Part shown: positions 17,949 to 27,112 of the stretch, one piece after another
Layout of the letters: every line of letters begins with the position of its first letter
Numbering within the stretch: position 1 is the first letter of the stretch
Assembly (NCBI RefSeq): GCF_000294655.1
Contig: NZ_CAHP01000023.1
Coordinates: 9,808-73,807 of the forward strand
DNA: 64,000 nt
Origin: Magnetospirillum molischianum DSM 120
GTDB lineage: Bacteria > Pseudomonadota > Alphaproteobacteria > Rhodospirillales > Magnetospirillaceae
Direction: 5' to 3'
Position numbers and translations under genes: made by a program
Notes under the pieces: model-generated
Seen by the model: only the letters and a program-made list of their open reading frames with translations
What the model was told of the DNA's origin: nothing
The model's database searches: none

Positions 17949-17995
17949 GAAACGGCCCCACATTTGGGGGAGTGGAACCGTTTTCTCTTTTTTCC
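17949..17995 (+). terminator. Terminator-like hairpin after cysA
   Basis: GAAACGG at 17949-17955 can pair with CCGTTTTC at 17978-17985 (one unpaired base), with an inner CCCCA/TTGGGG stem. A T-rich tract, TCTCTTTTTT, follows. It separates the uptake operon from the reduction operon; an AT-rich stretch at 18028-18080 may carry the next promoter. Confidence 0.65.
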
Positions 17996-18161
17996 TCCCG
18001 GACCTGCCCTGGTTTCGTTTATCGCCATAAAATACATTATATTTATGTTATACACTCCTAATTTACACAATCTCTGTTGACATCGCAGGGAGCGAAACGC
18101 TATTGCCTGTGTCCTGAACGGAACCCGGTCATAATACGGGTCGACGAGAAAGGGCCAGGGC

Positions 18162-20204
18162 ATGAGCAGCGACGCGAACCACGCAGATATCGAGCACACC
18201 GAACCGTTGGCGCGCGCCTCGGATGCAAGCGACTACCGGGATGGTCTGCGCCGCTATCGGGGCGGCGTGTGGGAAGAGGATCGTTGGTCCTCCTTTCGCC
18301 TGCGCCACGGTGTCTATGGCCAGCGTCAGGCCGGGGTCCAGATGGTTCGGATCAAGATTCCCGGCGGCGTGGTGCCACTGCCCTGGCTGCCGGTTCTGGC
18401 CGGTCTCACCCGCGACTTCGCCCAGGGTCCGGCTCACCTGACCACCCGTCAGGACATCCAGATTTATCATGTGCCGCTGGAACGCACCCCCGACGTGCTG
18501 GACCGACTGAGCGCGGCCGGCATGACCTCACGCGAGGCTGGCGGCAACACCGTCCGCAACGTCAATGCCTGCGCCCTGGCCGGGACCTGCCCGCGTGAAC
18601 GGGTCGATGCGGGCGAGGTCGCCAACCGCTTGTCGCGCCTGTGGCTGCGCCATCCGCTAGTCCAGGCGATGCCGCGCAAGCTGAAGCTGACCGTATCGGG
18701 CTGCGCGACCGATTGCGGTGGGGCGACGATCAACGATCTGGGCCTGATCGCAATAGAAAAGGGCGGCCGGCCGGGCTTTCGCGTTCTGGTCGGCGGCGGG
18801 TTGGGCGCGGTGCCGGGAGTCGCGATTGAACTGGCCGATTTCGTCGTCGAGGAAGATATTCCCGCACTGTTCGAAGCGGTGATCCGTCTCCACATCCGTC
18901 ATTCCACCCGCACCGAGCGGGCACGGGCGCGGCTGCGCTTCACCATCAAACGGCTGGGGGCAGACGTATTCCTGGCCCAGGTCCGCGCCGAATTCGAGCG
19001 ACTGCGCGGCCTTGGCCAACGTCCGTGGGTTCCACTTGACTGGCGGCGGCCCTCCGATGACAGCACCGGCCCGCTGGCCCCGAACGGGCTGGTGACCGCG
19101 AGCGACGGGAGTGTCGGTGCAATCGTCCCGGTTCCCCTGGGACAATTGACTGCCGACCAGCTTGACGGCCTTGCCGCCATCGCTCAATCGTTTGGCGTCA
19201 CCGAAGCCCGTCTGACCCGCGAACAAAATCTGGTCTTGCTTGGACTGACGCCAGATCGGCTGGCTGGGCTTGGCGAAGCACTGGCGGCTATCGGCTTGGA
19301 CAGCCCCGAACTCGGAGCGACCAAACCATCGGTGGTGACCTGCCCCGGCATCACCACCTGCCGCATCGGCATCAACAACGCCCGCGCTTTTGGCCGCAAG
19401 CTTACCGAAAACATTGCGGCCGAGCCGAGGGAAGACCATGCGCCGGTCGATATCCGCATCTCGGGCTGCCACAATTCGTGCAGCTTGCACCACACGGCCG
19501 AAATCGGCCTGCATGGCCTGACCAAGACCGTCAATGGCCGCCCCGCCCCACATTACCGGCTGCATCTGGGCGGTGATGTCCATCGCGGCGCGTTCGGAAT
19601 CGAAGGCCCGATCGTGCCTGCCAAGCTTGCCGACCGCGCCGTGACCCTGCTGCGCCGCTCGCTCCGCGACGACCGCCATCCGGGGGAAACCGTCCGCGAC
19701 TGGGCCGTCCGTCTGGGACCGGAGGGGATTGCTGCCCTGCTCGAACCGCTGGCCGCAGAAGCCCCCACCGACGATTGGTTCGTCGATTGGGGCGAAACCC
19801 GGACCTTTACCGGACCGTCGCGCGCCACTGGCGAGTGCGCCGCGCCTCAGGTTCCCACCGCTCATTTGGGCGATCTGGCCCTGGACGCATTGAATAATCT
19901 CGACCGTTTCCTAGAGGTCGGACGCTGGCCCGAGGCTCTGAAAGCGGGCGAGGAAGCATCGGTTCTGGCGATCCGTCGTCTGCTGGCCGCACATGGCCTC
20001 GCCGTCGCCGAGGATGACGAGGCCGAGACGGTGTTCGCCCGTTTCCGCTCCAGCCCCGCAGCCACCGCCCGCTCGCTCGAAGCCTTCGACGCCGTACTGG
20101 CCGAGCGGACCTCCGCCCTGGTCACCGGCAATGCCCAATCCTACCGGGAGGCGCTGTCCTGGTTGATCGAATCCACCCTCAACCCGACCGGACGAGCGGC
20201 ATGA
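18162..20204 (+). CDS. Siroheme nitrite/sulfite reductase with C-terminal helical extension
   Basis: A 680-residue hemoprotein that should reduce sulfite to sulfide, given its place before cysH-cysD-cysNC; nitrite is an alternative. It has the two ferredoxin-like pseudo-repeats of the family. The second repeat carries CX5C (Cys394, Cys400) and CX3C (Cys436, Cys440), the normal 4Fe-4S/siroheme set. The first repeat also has a complete set: Cys137/Cys143 and Cys181/Cys185. Most assimilatory enzymes have only one set. Residues about 575-680 add a helical domain of HEPN-like appearance. No flavoprotein subunit is adjacent, so ferredoxin is the likely electron donor. Confidence 0.9.
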   Translation: MSSDANHADIEHTEPLARASDASDYRDGLRRYRGGVWEEDRWSSFRLRHGVYGQRQAGVQMVRIKIPGGVVPLPWLPVLAGLTRDFAQGPAHLTTRQDIQIYHVPLERTPDVLDRLSAAGMTSREAGGNTVRNVNACALAGTCPRERVDAGEVANRLSRLWLRHPLVQAMPRKLKLTVSGCATDCGGATINDLGLIAIEKGGRPGFRVLVGGGLGAVPGVAIELADFVVEEDIPALFEAVIRLHIRHSTRTERARARLRFTIKRLGADVFLAQVRAEFERLRGLGQRPWVPLDWRRPSDDSTGPLAPNGLVTASDGSVGAIVPVPLGQLTADQLDGLAAIAQSFGVTEARLTREQNLVLLGLTPDRLAGLGEALAAIGLDSPELGATKPSVVTCPGITTCRIGINNARAFGRKLTENIAAEPREDHAPVDIRISGCHNSCSLHHTAEIGLHGLTKTVNGRPAPHYRLHLGGDVHRGAFGIEGPIVPAKLADRAVTLLRRSLRDDRHPGETVRDWAVRLGPEGIAALLEPLAAEAPTDDWFVDWGETRTFTGPSRATGECAAPQVPTAHLGDLALDALNNLDRFLEVGRWPEALKAGEEASVLAIRRLLAAHGLAVAEDDEAETVFARFRSSPAATARSLEAFDAVLAERTSALVTGNAQSYREALSWLIESTLNPTGRAA

Positions 20205-20944
20205 GCCGGATCAGCCCCGAGACCTTGGCACAGTTGGCCGGAACCTGGGCCGTGCTGGATGGATTGGCCTTACTGGAAACGGCGATTCGCGGCCCACAGG
20301 CGGTTGCCGTGGCGGCGCTGACGTCGTTCGGTACGGAATCGGCGGTTCTGCTTGATCTGATCGCCCGGATCGATCCGGGATTGCCGGTGATCGTGCTTGA
20401 TACTGGCGAATTGTTCGACGAAACGACCGACTATATCCGCACGTTGTCGGCTCATCTGGGGCTAACCCGCGTGACGGTGACCGGGCCGACCGAAGCCGAG
20501 CGGCAAGCGGCCGAAGACTTGTGGGAAACCGACGCCAACCGCTGCTGTGGCTTGCGCAAGGTGGCCCCACTGGCCCGCGCCGTCGTCGGGTTCGACGCGC
20601 TGATCGACGGTCGCCGCCGCGCTCACGGCTTTGAACGCGCCGCAATGCCAACCGTCGAGGTCAGCGGCGGCACGTTGAAGCTCAGTCCCCTGGCCGGATG
20701 GAGCGATTCGGACATCGAAATCGCCTTCGTCGAACGCGGCCTCCCCCGCCATCCGCTTGAAGTGCACGGTTACCGCTCGATTGGCTGCTGGCCCTGCACC
20801 CGCCCGGTCAAGCCCGGCGAACCGGCCCGCGCCGGACGCTGGGCCGGTGCGGCCAAGACCGAATGCGGCATCCACACCCGCCCGCTCGTGCAAGACGTGG
20901 CGGCGGCCCCCCTTGAAACCGGAAAACCGAACGGATTGTCATGA
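20201..20944 (+). CDS. cysH: Adenylylsulfate (APS) reductase, thioredoxin-dependent, Fe-S type
   Basis: A 247-residue enzyme. The phosphate loop SFGTESAVLL lies at residues 42-51. Cys115-Cys116 and Cys196/Cys199 are the CC...CxxC set that binds a 4Fe-4S cluster in APS reductases and is absent in PAPS-specific CysH. Cys222 in ECGIH is the catalytic thiol. The product is sulfite for the reductase encoded just before. It overlaps the reductase and cysD genes by 4 bases each. Confidence 0.94.
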   Translation: MSRISPETLAQLAGTWAVLDGLALLETAIRGPQAVAVAALTSFGTESAVLLDLIARIDPGLPVIVLDTGELFDETTDYIRTLSAHLGLTRVTVTGPTEAERQAAEDLWETDANRCCGLRKVAPLARAVVGFDALIDGRRRAHGFERAAMPTVEVSGGTLKLSPLAGWSDSDIEIAFVERGLPRHPLEVHGYRSIGCWPCTRPVKPGEPARAGRWAGAAKTECGIHTRPLVQDVAAAPLETGKPNGLS

Positions 20945-21741
20945 ACGATCTCGACGCCCTGGAAAGTCAGTCGATTTACATCCTGCGTGAGGCGTTCAAC
21001 CGCCTGGACAAAATCGCGCTGCTTTGGTCAATCGGCAAGGATTCCAATGTTCTGCTGTGGCTGGTGCGCAAGGCCTTTCTGGGCCATGTCCCCTTCCCGG
21101 TGATCCATGTCGATACCCATCACAAAATCCCCGAGATGATCGAGTTCCGCGACCGCGTGGCCCGCGAGTGGAACCTGCCCCTGCTGATCGGTCAGAACGA
21201 CGCGGCGCTGGCAGAGGGAATGGGACCGCATCGCGGCCGGGTCGAATGCTGCTCCGCACTTAAAACCGAAGGGCTAAAGCAGGTGATCGCCGATCACAAG
21301 CTGACCGGCGTCATCGCCGGCATCCGCCGCGACGAGGAAGGCACGCGCGCCAAGGAACGGGTGTTCAGCCCGCGCTCGGAAACGGCGGAGTGGGACGTCA
21401 AGGACCAGCCGCCTGAATTCTGGGGCCAGTTCAAGACCGACTTCCCCGCCGGAACCCATATCCGCATTCATCCGCTGCTGGCCTGGACCGAGCTGGACGT
21501 CTGGCGCTACATCCGCCGGGAATCGATTCCGGTGGTCAATCTGTACTTCTCGAAGAACGGAAAGCGCTACCGCTCGCTGGGGTGCGCCCCCTGCACCAGC
21601 CCGATCGACTCGACGGCCTCCTCGGTTGACGAGATCATCGAGGAACTCGAAACCACGCGGATTTCCGAACGATCGGGCCGCGCCCAGGACCGCGAATCCG
21701 AAGACGCCTTCGAGCGTCTGCGCACCGGCGGCTACATGTAG
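20941..21741 (+). CDS. cysD: Sulfate adenylyltransferase small subunit CysD
   Basis: A 266-residue ATP pyrophosphatase-fold subunit that makes APS from sulfate and ATP, driven by GTP hydrolysis in CysN. LESQSIYILREAF at the N-terminus, the LLWSIGKDSNVLLWL phosphate loop and FPVIHVDTHHKIPEMIEFRD are diagnostic. RRDEEGTRAKERVFSPR follows. It overlaps cysH by 4 bases and is 18 bases before cysNC. Confidence 0.97.
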   Translation: MNDLDALESQSIYILREAFNRLDKIALLWSIGKDSNVLLWLVRKAFLGHVPFPVIHVDTHHKIPEMIEFRDRVAREWNLPLLIGQNDAALAEGMGPHRGRVECCSALKTEGLKQVIADHKLTGVIAGIRRDEEGTRAKERVFSPRSETAEWDVKDQPPEFWGQFKTDFPAGTHIRIHPLLAWTELDVWRYIRRESIPVVNLYFSKNGKRYRSLGCAPCTSPIDSTASSVDEIIEELETTRISERSGRAQDRESEDAFERLRTGGYM

Positions 21742-21759
21742 TTCAGGAAGCCCATCGAA

Positions 21760-23631
21760 ATGACCTCCACCACCACTCCGATGAACATCGTCGTCGTCGG
21801 CCATGTCGATCACGGCAAATCCACCCTGGTCGGCCGCCTGCTCCACGAAACCGGCGCCCTGCCCGATGGCAAGGTCGAGACCCTGCGCGAGGTGTGCGAG
21901 CGGCGCGGCATGCCGTTCGAATGGGCCTTCGTGATGGACGCGCTCCAGGCCGAACGCGACCAGGGCATCACCATCGACACCGCCCGTATCCGCTTCCGCA
22001 CCCAGGCCCGGCCTTACGTCATCATCGACGCCCCCGGCCATAAGGAATTCCTGAAGAACATGATCACCGGCGCCGCCTCGGCCGAGGCTGCGCTGCTGGT
22101 GATCGACGCCGCCGAAGGTGTGCGCGAGCAGTCGCGCCGCCACGGCTATCTTCTCCATCTTCTGGGGCTGCGTCAGGTCGCCGTGGCGGTCAACAAGATG
22201 GATCTGGTCAATTTCGATCAGGCCCGCTTCGAAGAGGTCAAGGCCGAGATCGTCGATTACCTTGGCTCGATCGGCCTTAGCCCCACCCATGTTATCCCGG
22301 TGGCGGCACGTAGCGGGGCCAACATCTCGACCCGCGCCGCCGAAACCCCGTGGTACACTGGCCCGACCGTGTTGGCCGCATTGGACGGGTTCGCCCCGGC
22401 GCTTCCAGACACCGATCTGCCGCTGCGCTTTCCGATTCAGGACGTCTATAAATTCGACCATCGCCGCCTGATCGCCGGCAAAATCGAATCTGGACGGCTG
22501 ACGGTCGGCGACACCTTGGTATTCGCCCCCTCGGGCAAATCCGCACGGGTCGCCAGCCTGGAACATTGGGGCGCGGGCGACGTGTCGGATCGGGCCGATG
22601 CCGGTCGGTCGGTCGCGATCACCCTGGACGAGCAGATCTTCGTCGAACGCGGCCAGATCGCCACTCATGCCGACACCCCCCCGATCCTGTCGCACACAAT
22701 CGCAGCGCGGCTGTTTTGGCTGGGCCGCAATCCGTTGACCGTCGGCGCGCGCTATCGGCTAAAGCTGGCCACCGCCGAACACACCGTCGAGGTCGCGGCG
22801 ATTCGTCGGGTAATCGATGTCGTCGATCTTGGCCATCACGACGGAATCGAAGTTGGCCGCAATGCGGTCGCCGAGATCGAGTTGCGCACTCGCGCGCCCG
22901 TCGCCCATGACTCGTTCGTCGATAATCCCCGCCTGGGCCGTTTCGTCCTGGTTGAAGGACACGACATCGTTGGCGGCGGCGTCATCGCACGCGCCGAGGG
23001 CGAACAGACCGGCGCCACTATCGGCAGCGGCATTATCCCCGTCGATTTGCACGCACGCAGCTTGGCCAACGGCCATCGCGGTGGAGTGGTCTGGCTGACC
23101 GGCCTGTCCGGGGCAGGCAAATCGACCATCGCCGCCGAGGTCGAGCGCCGCCTGTTCCTGCGTGGCTGGCAGGTGACGATTCTGGATGGTGACGCCCTGC
23201 GTCTCGGTCTTAATTCCGACCTTGGCTTCTCGCCCAAGGACCGCGCCGAGAACATCCGTCGCTCGGGGGAAGTTGCCCATTTGCTGGCTGAATCCGGGCT
23301 GATCGTGCTGGCCGCCTTCATCTCGCCCTATCGCGCCGACCGCGACCGGGTCCGGACGATCAACCCCGAGGCATTCCACGAGATCCACGTCGCCACCGCT
23401 CTGGCCGAATGCGAACGGCGCGACCCGAAAGGGCTGTACGGTAAGGCCCGGACAGGGGCGATCCCCCAATTCACCGGCCTCAGCGCTCCCTACGAGCCGC
23501 CGGAGACCCCCGATCTGACTCTGGCCACCGAGGGCCGCTCAATCGAGGATTGTGTCACAGAACTTCTGCACTACATCGACAACACTTTCGCCCTAACAGC
23601 GAAGGAACAAGCGGAGAGGTGGGGATTGTAG
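21760..23631 (+). CDS. cysNC: Bifunctional CysN/CysC: sulfate adenylyltransferase GTPase and APS kinase
   Basis: A 623-residue fusion. Residues 1 to about 430 are an EF-Tu-like GTPase with G1 GHVDHGKS (14-21), G3 DAPGHKEF and G4 NKMD. From about residue 440 there is an APS kinase domain with P-loop GLSGAGKS (448-455), [15 protein letters not shown] and the [10 protein letters not shown] mobile loop. The fusion is common in alphaproteobacteria (NodQ-like). AGGAAG precedes the start. It completes sulfate activation in the same transcript as cysD and cysH. Confidence 0.96.
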   Translation: MTSTTTPMNIVVVGHVDHGKSTLVGRLLHETGALPDGKVETLREVCERRGMPFEWAFVMDALQAERDQGITIDTARIRFRTQARPYVIIDAPGHKEFLKNMITGAASAEAALLVIDAAEGVREQSRRHGYLLHLLGLRQVAVAVNKMDLVNFDQARFEEVKAEIVDYLGSIGLSPTHVIPVAARSGANISTRAAETPWYTGPTVLAALDGFAPALPDTDLPLRFPIQDVYKFDHRRLIAGKIESGRLTVGDTLVFAPSGKSARVASLEHWGAGDVSDRADAGRSVAITLDEQIFVERGQIATHADTPPILSHTIAARLFWLGRNPLTVGARYRLKLATAEHTVEVAAIRRVIDVVDLGHHDGIEVGRNAVAEIELRTRAPVAHDSFVDNPRLGRFVLVEGHDIVGGGVIARAEGEQTGATIGSGIIPVDLHARSLANGHRGGVVWLTGLSGAGKSTIAAEVERRLFLRGWQVTILDGDALRLGLNSDLGFSPKDRAENIRRSGEVAHLLAESGLIVLAAFISPYRADRDRVRTINPEAFHEIHVATALAECERRDPKGLYGKARTGAIPQFTGLSAPYEPPETPDLTLATEGRSIEDCVTELLHYIDNTFALTAKEQAERWGL

Positions 23632-23752
23632 AGATCGACTTTCAGGACACGCGGCCACTCGACCGGGCGGAAACCTCGATATATGCTGCCTCTGTACGAT
23701 AACGAACCGCCGCCCTGTGCGGAAACGGGTTCCTCACAAGGAGACTGGTTTT

Positions 23753-24610
23753 ATGAGAAGGTTACGTATCGTTTGTGCCATCGGGACGGCCACCTTGGCC
23801 GCTGCCTGCGCCACACCGTGGGAAGTGGCCGATGTCCAAACGGCAATCGAAGCTCCGCCCGCCTCGACTGGCCCGGCGTTCACCCGTGCGCTGTTCGACG
23901 AATATCGTGACCTCGCCAAATTCGAGGCGTTGGAAGAATACGACTGGATCAATGCCGCCGTGTTCGCCCGCAAGGGGCTGCGTGCAGCAAACGGCGAAGT
24001 GGTCGCCCCGGAAGACCTGGCCGCGTGGGATATTCCCGCCGAACGAGTCGCCGAACTGACCGCCGCCCGCGCCCGACTGGTCGGCTATCTGTCAACCGGA
24101 GCGGCCGACCGCATGCCTGCGGTCGCCGCAAAGGCTCAAGCCGCGTTCGATTGCTGGGTCGAAGGGGAATCCGAGGGTGACAGCCTGTCGGAATGCCGCT
24201 CTGACTTCGTTAAGGCCGCGGACCAGTTGGAGCCACCGCCGCCGGCTGCCGCGCCCGCAGCCAATGCCGCCGCGGAGCCAAAGATCATCCGCAGCTTCGT
24301 GATCTATTTCGATTTCAACAAATCGACCCTAAGCCAGAAGGCTCACAAGATTCTGGCCGAAACCGTCGCCGCGCGGGCCGAGCTTGCGCCGACCACGATC
24401 CACATCATCGGTCACACCGATACGTCGGGCAATGCCGCGGTGAACGATCGTCTGTCCGCCAAGCGAGCCAGCGCCGTTGCCGAAGCTTTGGCTCATCTGG
24501 GCGTTAAGGCCGATCAGAAGGCGGTGGGCAAGGCCCAGCCGGCAGTCATCACCGGCGACGGCGTGCAGGAACAGCGCAACCGCCGGGTCGAAATCCTGTT
24601 CGAGAAATAG
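23753..24610 (+). CDS. OmpA-family peptidoglycan-binding (lipo)protein
   Basis: A 285-residue envelope protein. The signal sequence ends near Cys19 (LAAAC), a weak lipobox because the leucine is one position early. Residues 25-165 form a helical domain with no family I recognise. After a Pro/Ala linker, residues 177-285 are an OmpA C-terminal domain: IYFDFNKSTLS, GHTDTSGNAAVNDRLSAKRA and NRRVEILF carry the peptidoglycan-binding Asp and Arg. The ATG at 23753 has AAGGAG 8 bases upstream, better than the ATG at 23717. It ends at a bidirectional terminator facing guaB. Confidence 0.85.
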   Translation: MRRLRIVCAIGTATLAAACATPWEVADVQTAIEAPPASTGPAFTRALFDEYRDLAKFEALEEYDWINAAVFARKGLRAANGEVVAPEDLAAWDIPAERVAELTAARARLVGYLSTGAADRMPAVAAKAQAAFDCWVEGESEGDSLSECRSDFVKAADQLEPPPPAAAPAANAAAEPKIIRSFVIYFDFNKSTLSQKAHKILAETVAARAELAPTTIHIIGHTDTSGNAAVNDRLSAKRASAVAEALAHLGVKADQKAVGKAQPAVITGDGVQEQRNRRVEILFEK

Positions 24611-24657
24611 GAGCGACTCTCCCTCCGCAACGGAGGGAGAGAGACCGCCGTTCGCAA

Positions 24658-24699
24658 AGAAAACTCCCCCGGCACTGATGCACCGGGGGAGTTTTTTAT
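24658..24699. terminator. Bidirectional terminator between OmpA-like gene and guaB
   Basis: A 12-bp stem, AAACTCCCCCGG at 24661-24672 and CCGGGGGAGTTT at 24683-24694, has an A-run on one side and a T-run on the other. It can therefore stop both convergent genes. Confidence 0.92.
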
Positions 24700-24734
24700 T
24701 TCCCATCAACCAAATCGCCGACAAGCAGCCGAAA

Positions 24735-26195
24735 CTACTCGCTTTTGTAGTTGGGCGCTTCCTTGGTGATGGCGATATCGTGAACGTGGCTTTCCCGCAG
24801 CCCAGAAGCGGTGATCCGGCGGAAGGTGCAACGGGTCTGCATTTCGGCGATGGTCGCGTTACCAGTATAGCCCATGCCCGCACGCAGGCCGCCGATCAAC
24901 TGATGGATCACGGTGCCGACCGGACCTTTATAGGCGACCCGCCCCTCGACGCCTTCGGGAACCAGCTTCAGCTTGTCGCCGACTTCGGCCTGGAAATAAC
25001 GGTCGGCCGAACCGCGCGCCATTGCCCCGATCGACCCCATGCCGCGATAGGATTTGTACGAACGGCCCTGATACAGGAACACGTCGCCGGGGCTTTCCTC
25101 GGTTCCGGCGAACAACGAACCCAGCATCACGCAATCGGCTCCGGCCGCGATCGCCTTGGCGATATCGCCCGAATATTTGATGCCGCCATCGGCGATCACC
25201 TTGACGCCATGACGGTGAGCGACCTCGGCCACCTCCATCACCGCCGACAATTGCGGCACGCCAACACCGGCAACCATCCGGGTCGTGCAAATGGTGCCCG
25301 GACCGATGCCGACCTTCAGAGCATCGGCACCCGCCTCGATCAGGGCGGTGGCGGCTTCGGGCGTGGCGATATTGCCGCCGATCACCTGAGCCGACGGCAT
25401 CGCCAGTTTGATCTCGCGCACCGTCTCGATCACGCCCCGCGAATGGCCGTGAGCGGTATCGACGACGATCACATCAGCCCCGGCCTCGAACAGTGCGACG
25501 GCACGGGCATAACCGTCAGGTCCGACGCCGGTGGCGGCGGCGACCCGCAGGCGCCCTTTTTCGTCCTTGGCTGCGTTGGGGTGGGCCTCGGCTTTTTCGA
25601 TGTCCTTGACCGTCACCAGCCCGATGCAGCGGTAATCGGCATCGACCACCAGCAACTTCTCGATCCGATGCTGGTGCAGCAACCGCTTGGCTTCGTCCTT
25701 AACCATCCCCTCGCGAACGGTGACCAGACGTTCCTTGGTCATCAATTCCTGCACCGGCTGGGACGGGTCGGAAGCGAAGCGAACGTCACGGTTGGTCAGG
25801 ATACCGGCCAGTCGGCCCGTGTCACGCTCGACCACCGGAATACCGGAAATCTTGTGATCGGACATCAGCCGCAGCGCGTCGGCAAGCGGCTGGTCGGGAT
25901 GGATGGTCAGCGGATCGACCACCATGCCGGATTCAAACTTCTTAACCTTGCGGACTTCGGCGGCCTGCGCCTCGATCGACAGATTTTTGTGAATAACGCC
26001 GATGCCGCCGTTCTGGGCCAGCGCAATCGCCAGCCGACATTCCGTGACAGTATCCATCGCCGCCGATAACAGCGGGATGCCGAGTTCGATCGAGGCGGTC
26101 AGCGAGGTGCGGGTATCGGCCTGAGCAGGCAAAACTCCGGACTCCGCCGGGACCAGCAGAACGTCGTCGAACGTCAGCGCTTCCTTGATGACCAT
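24735..26195 (-). CDS. guaB: Inosine-5'-monophosphate dehydrogenase
   Basis: A 486-residue NAD-dependent enzyme that turns IMP into XMP, the first step to [17 protein letters not shown] opens the TIM barrel. Two CBS domains lie at about residues 92-205. The catalytic cysteine is in [18 protein letters not shown], followed by [15 protein letters not shown] and the flap region with [14 protein letters not shown] precedes the ATG. A sigma-70-like promoter lies about 100 bases upstream. guaA is not adjacent. Confidence 0.97.
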   Translation of the reverse strand: MVIKEALTFDDVLLVPAESGVLPAQADTRTSLTASIELGIPLLSAAMDTVTECRLAIALAQNGGIGVIHKNLSIEAQAAEVRKVKKFESGMVVDPLTIHPDQPLADALRLMSDHKISGIPVVERDTGRLAGILTNRDVRFASDPSQPVQELMTKERLVTVREGMVKDEAKRLLHQHRIEKLLVVDADYRCIGLVTVKDIEKAEAHPNAAKDEKGRLRVAAATGVGPDGYARAVALFEAGADVIVVDTAHGHSRGVIETVREIKLAMPSAQVIGGNIATPEAATALIEAGADALKVGIGPGTICTTRMVAGVGVPQLSAVMEVAEVAHRHGVKVIADGGIKYSGDIAKAIAAGADCVMLGSLFAGTEESPGDVFLYQGRSYKSYRGMGSIGAMARGSADRYFQAEVGDKLKLVPEGVEGRVAYKGPVGTVIHQLIGGLRAGMGYTGNATIAEMQTRCTFRRITASGLRESHVHDIAITKEAPNYKSE

Positions 26196-26296
26196 GCCAC
26201 CTCCGGTGAGGAATTAGGTAAAGCCGGCGGACGGCCCCGCGAAATGCGGACCGCCCCCGGTGCCGATATCGGCTTTGGAGACCTGTGTGGCGAGCT

Positions 26297-26324
26297 ATCA
26301 TACACAATCCGGCCCCGCTCTCAA
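26297..26324 (-). promoter_or_regulatory. Predicted sigma-70 promoter of guaB
   Basis: On the minus strand TTGAGA (26324-26319) and TATGAT (26302-26297) are separated by 16 bases. Both boxes match consensus at five of six positions. It implies a leader of about 95 bases. Confidence 0.6.
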
Positions 26325-26376
26325 GAATTCGACGACTCCCTATCTCCGTCAGACAGGAATGCGTCCCTGATCGGGG

Positions 26377-26405
26377 TTGTGCATTGCCGAACCCTATCGT
26401 ATAGC
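26377..26405 (+). promoter_or_regulatory. Possible promoter of the small zinc-ribbon/lipoprotein pair
   Basis: TTGTGC at 26377-26382 and TATAGC at 26400-26405 are separated by 17 bases, 56 bases before the ATG at 26461. The -35 box is weak. Confidence 0.4.
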
Positions 26406-26460
26406 TTTACTTGTCTGAGGAGTGAATGGTCCGGACGATCACCGGCCTCAGGAGACGCGA

Positions 26461-26643
26461 ATGAGATTATTCAACGCTGTCCTCAATTGCCCTCATTGTG
26501 GCAAAACCTGCGCCCACCGGGTCATGTCCTATGGCGATGGCACCGCCGTCGCATGGTGCAGCACATGCCATAACCCCAACGAATTTCTGATCGAGCGATT
26601 GCGCGACAACGTAGCCCCACAGACGAATCAGGCGGCGGAATGA
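26461..26643 (+). CDS. Small zinc-ribbon protein, unknown function
   Basis: A 60-residue protein with two CxxC pairs, Cys10/Cys13 (CPHC) and Cys33/Cys36 (CSTC), spaced as in a zinc ribbon, plus Cys17. The tail is short and polar. The ATG at 26461 has GGAG about 9 bases upstream and is preferred to the ATG at 26422. It overlaps the next start by 4 bases. Nothing indicates a specific partner; similar tiny ribbons are usually uncharacterised. Confidence 0.7.
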   Translation: MRLFNAVLNCPHCGKTCAHRVMSYGDGTAVAWCSTCHNPNEFLIERLRDNVAPQTNQAAE

Positions 26644-26942
26644 ACCGAAGCGCCCCTCTCGCGGCAGGACTGGCCTTGCTCTGCCTGGCCGGATGCGTCT
26701 CGGCCTCGGTGCCGTGGCGTCACCCCACCGTTCCGCGCGAGCAGTGGAGCCAGGATTATTCGTCCTGCCGCCGTCAGGCCGAGCGCGAGTCCGGTTGGCG
26801 CGACGAAGACAATACCAGCCCCAGCGCCTTCCGCGAATACGACCGCCAGCGGGCGAAACGGCAAGCCGACGGATCGCTGGCTTTGTGCATGACCGATCTG
26901 GGCTATGTCCCCGCCTCGCGCAGTGAGCCCGACCGGCGCTAA
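26640..26942 (+). CDS. Small predicted lipoprotein
   Basis: A 100-residue protein with a type II signal peptide: the lipobox LAGC places the lipid on Cys19. The mature part is hydrophilic and charged, with Cys43 (YSSC) and Cys82 (LALC) that could form a disulfide. I recognise no domain. It is translationally coupled to the zinc-ribbon gene upstream. A small CGGTG/CACCG hairpin follows near 26962-26975 without a clear T-run. Confidence 0.7.
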   Translation: MNRSAPLAAGLALLCLAGCVSASVPWRHPTVPREQWSQDYSSCRRQAERESGWRDEDNTSPSAFREYDRQRAKRQADGSLALCMTDLGYVPASRSEPDRR

Positions 26943-27112
26943 CTCTCGATCTCTCCCCTTCGGTGATAACACCGAGAGAGAAATCTTTCGGCCTGCCTCA
27001 TTGTTGCAAATCAGAATAGTTTCGTGCAGGAAAGGGCTGAAGCCATTGGGACAGCACCACTCCGAGTTTCGGCCTTCCTAAAGCACCGCCCCCAGCCTGT
27101 GACGGAGTTCCC

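Noticed and set aside
21274-22695. A 473-codon open frame antisense to cysD/cysNC
   Set aside because: No start context or family motif; the sense genes are complete.
24618-24640. Perfect hairpin right after the OmpA-like gene as terminator
   Set aside because: TCTCCCTCCG/CGGAGGGAGA is followed by GAGACC, not by T residues. The next hairpin at 24661 fits better.
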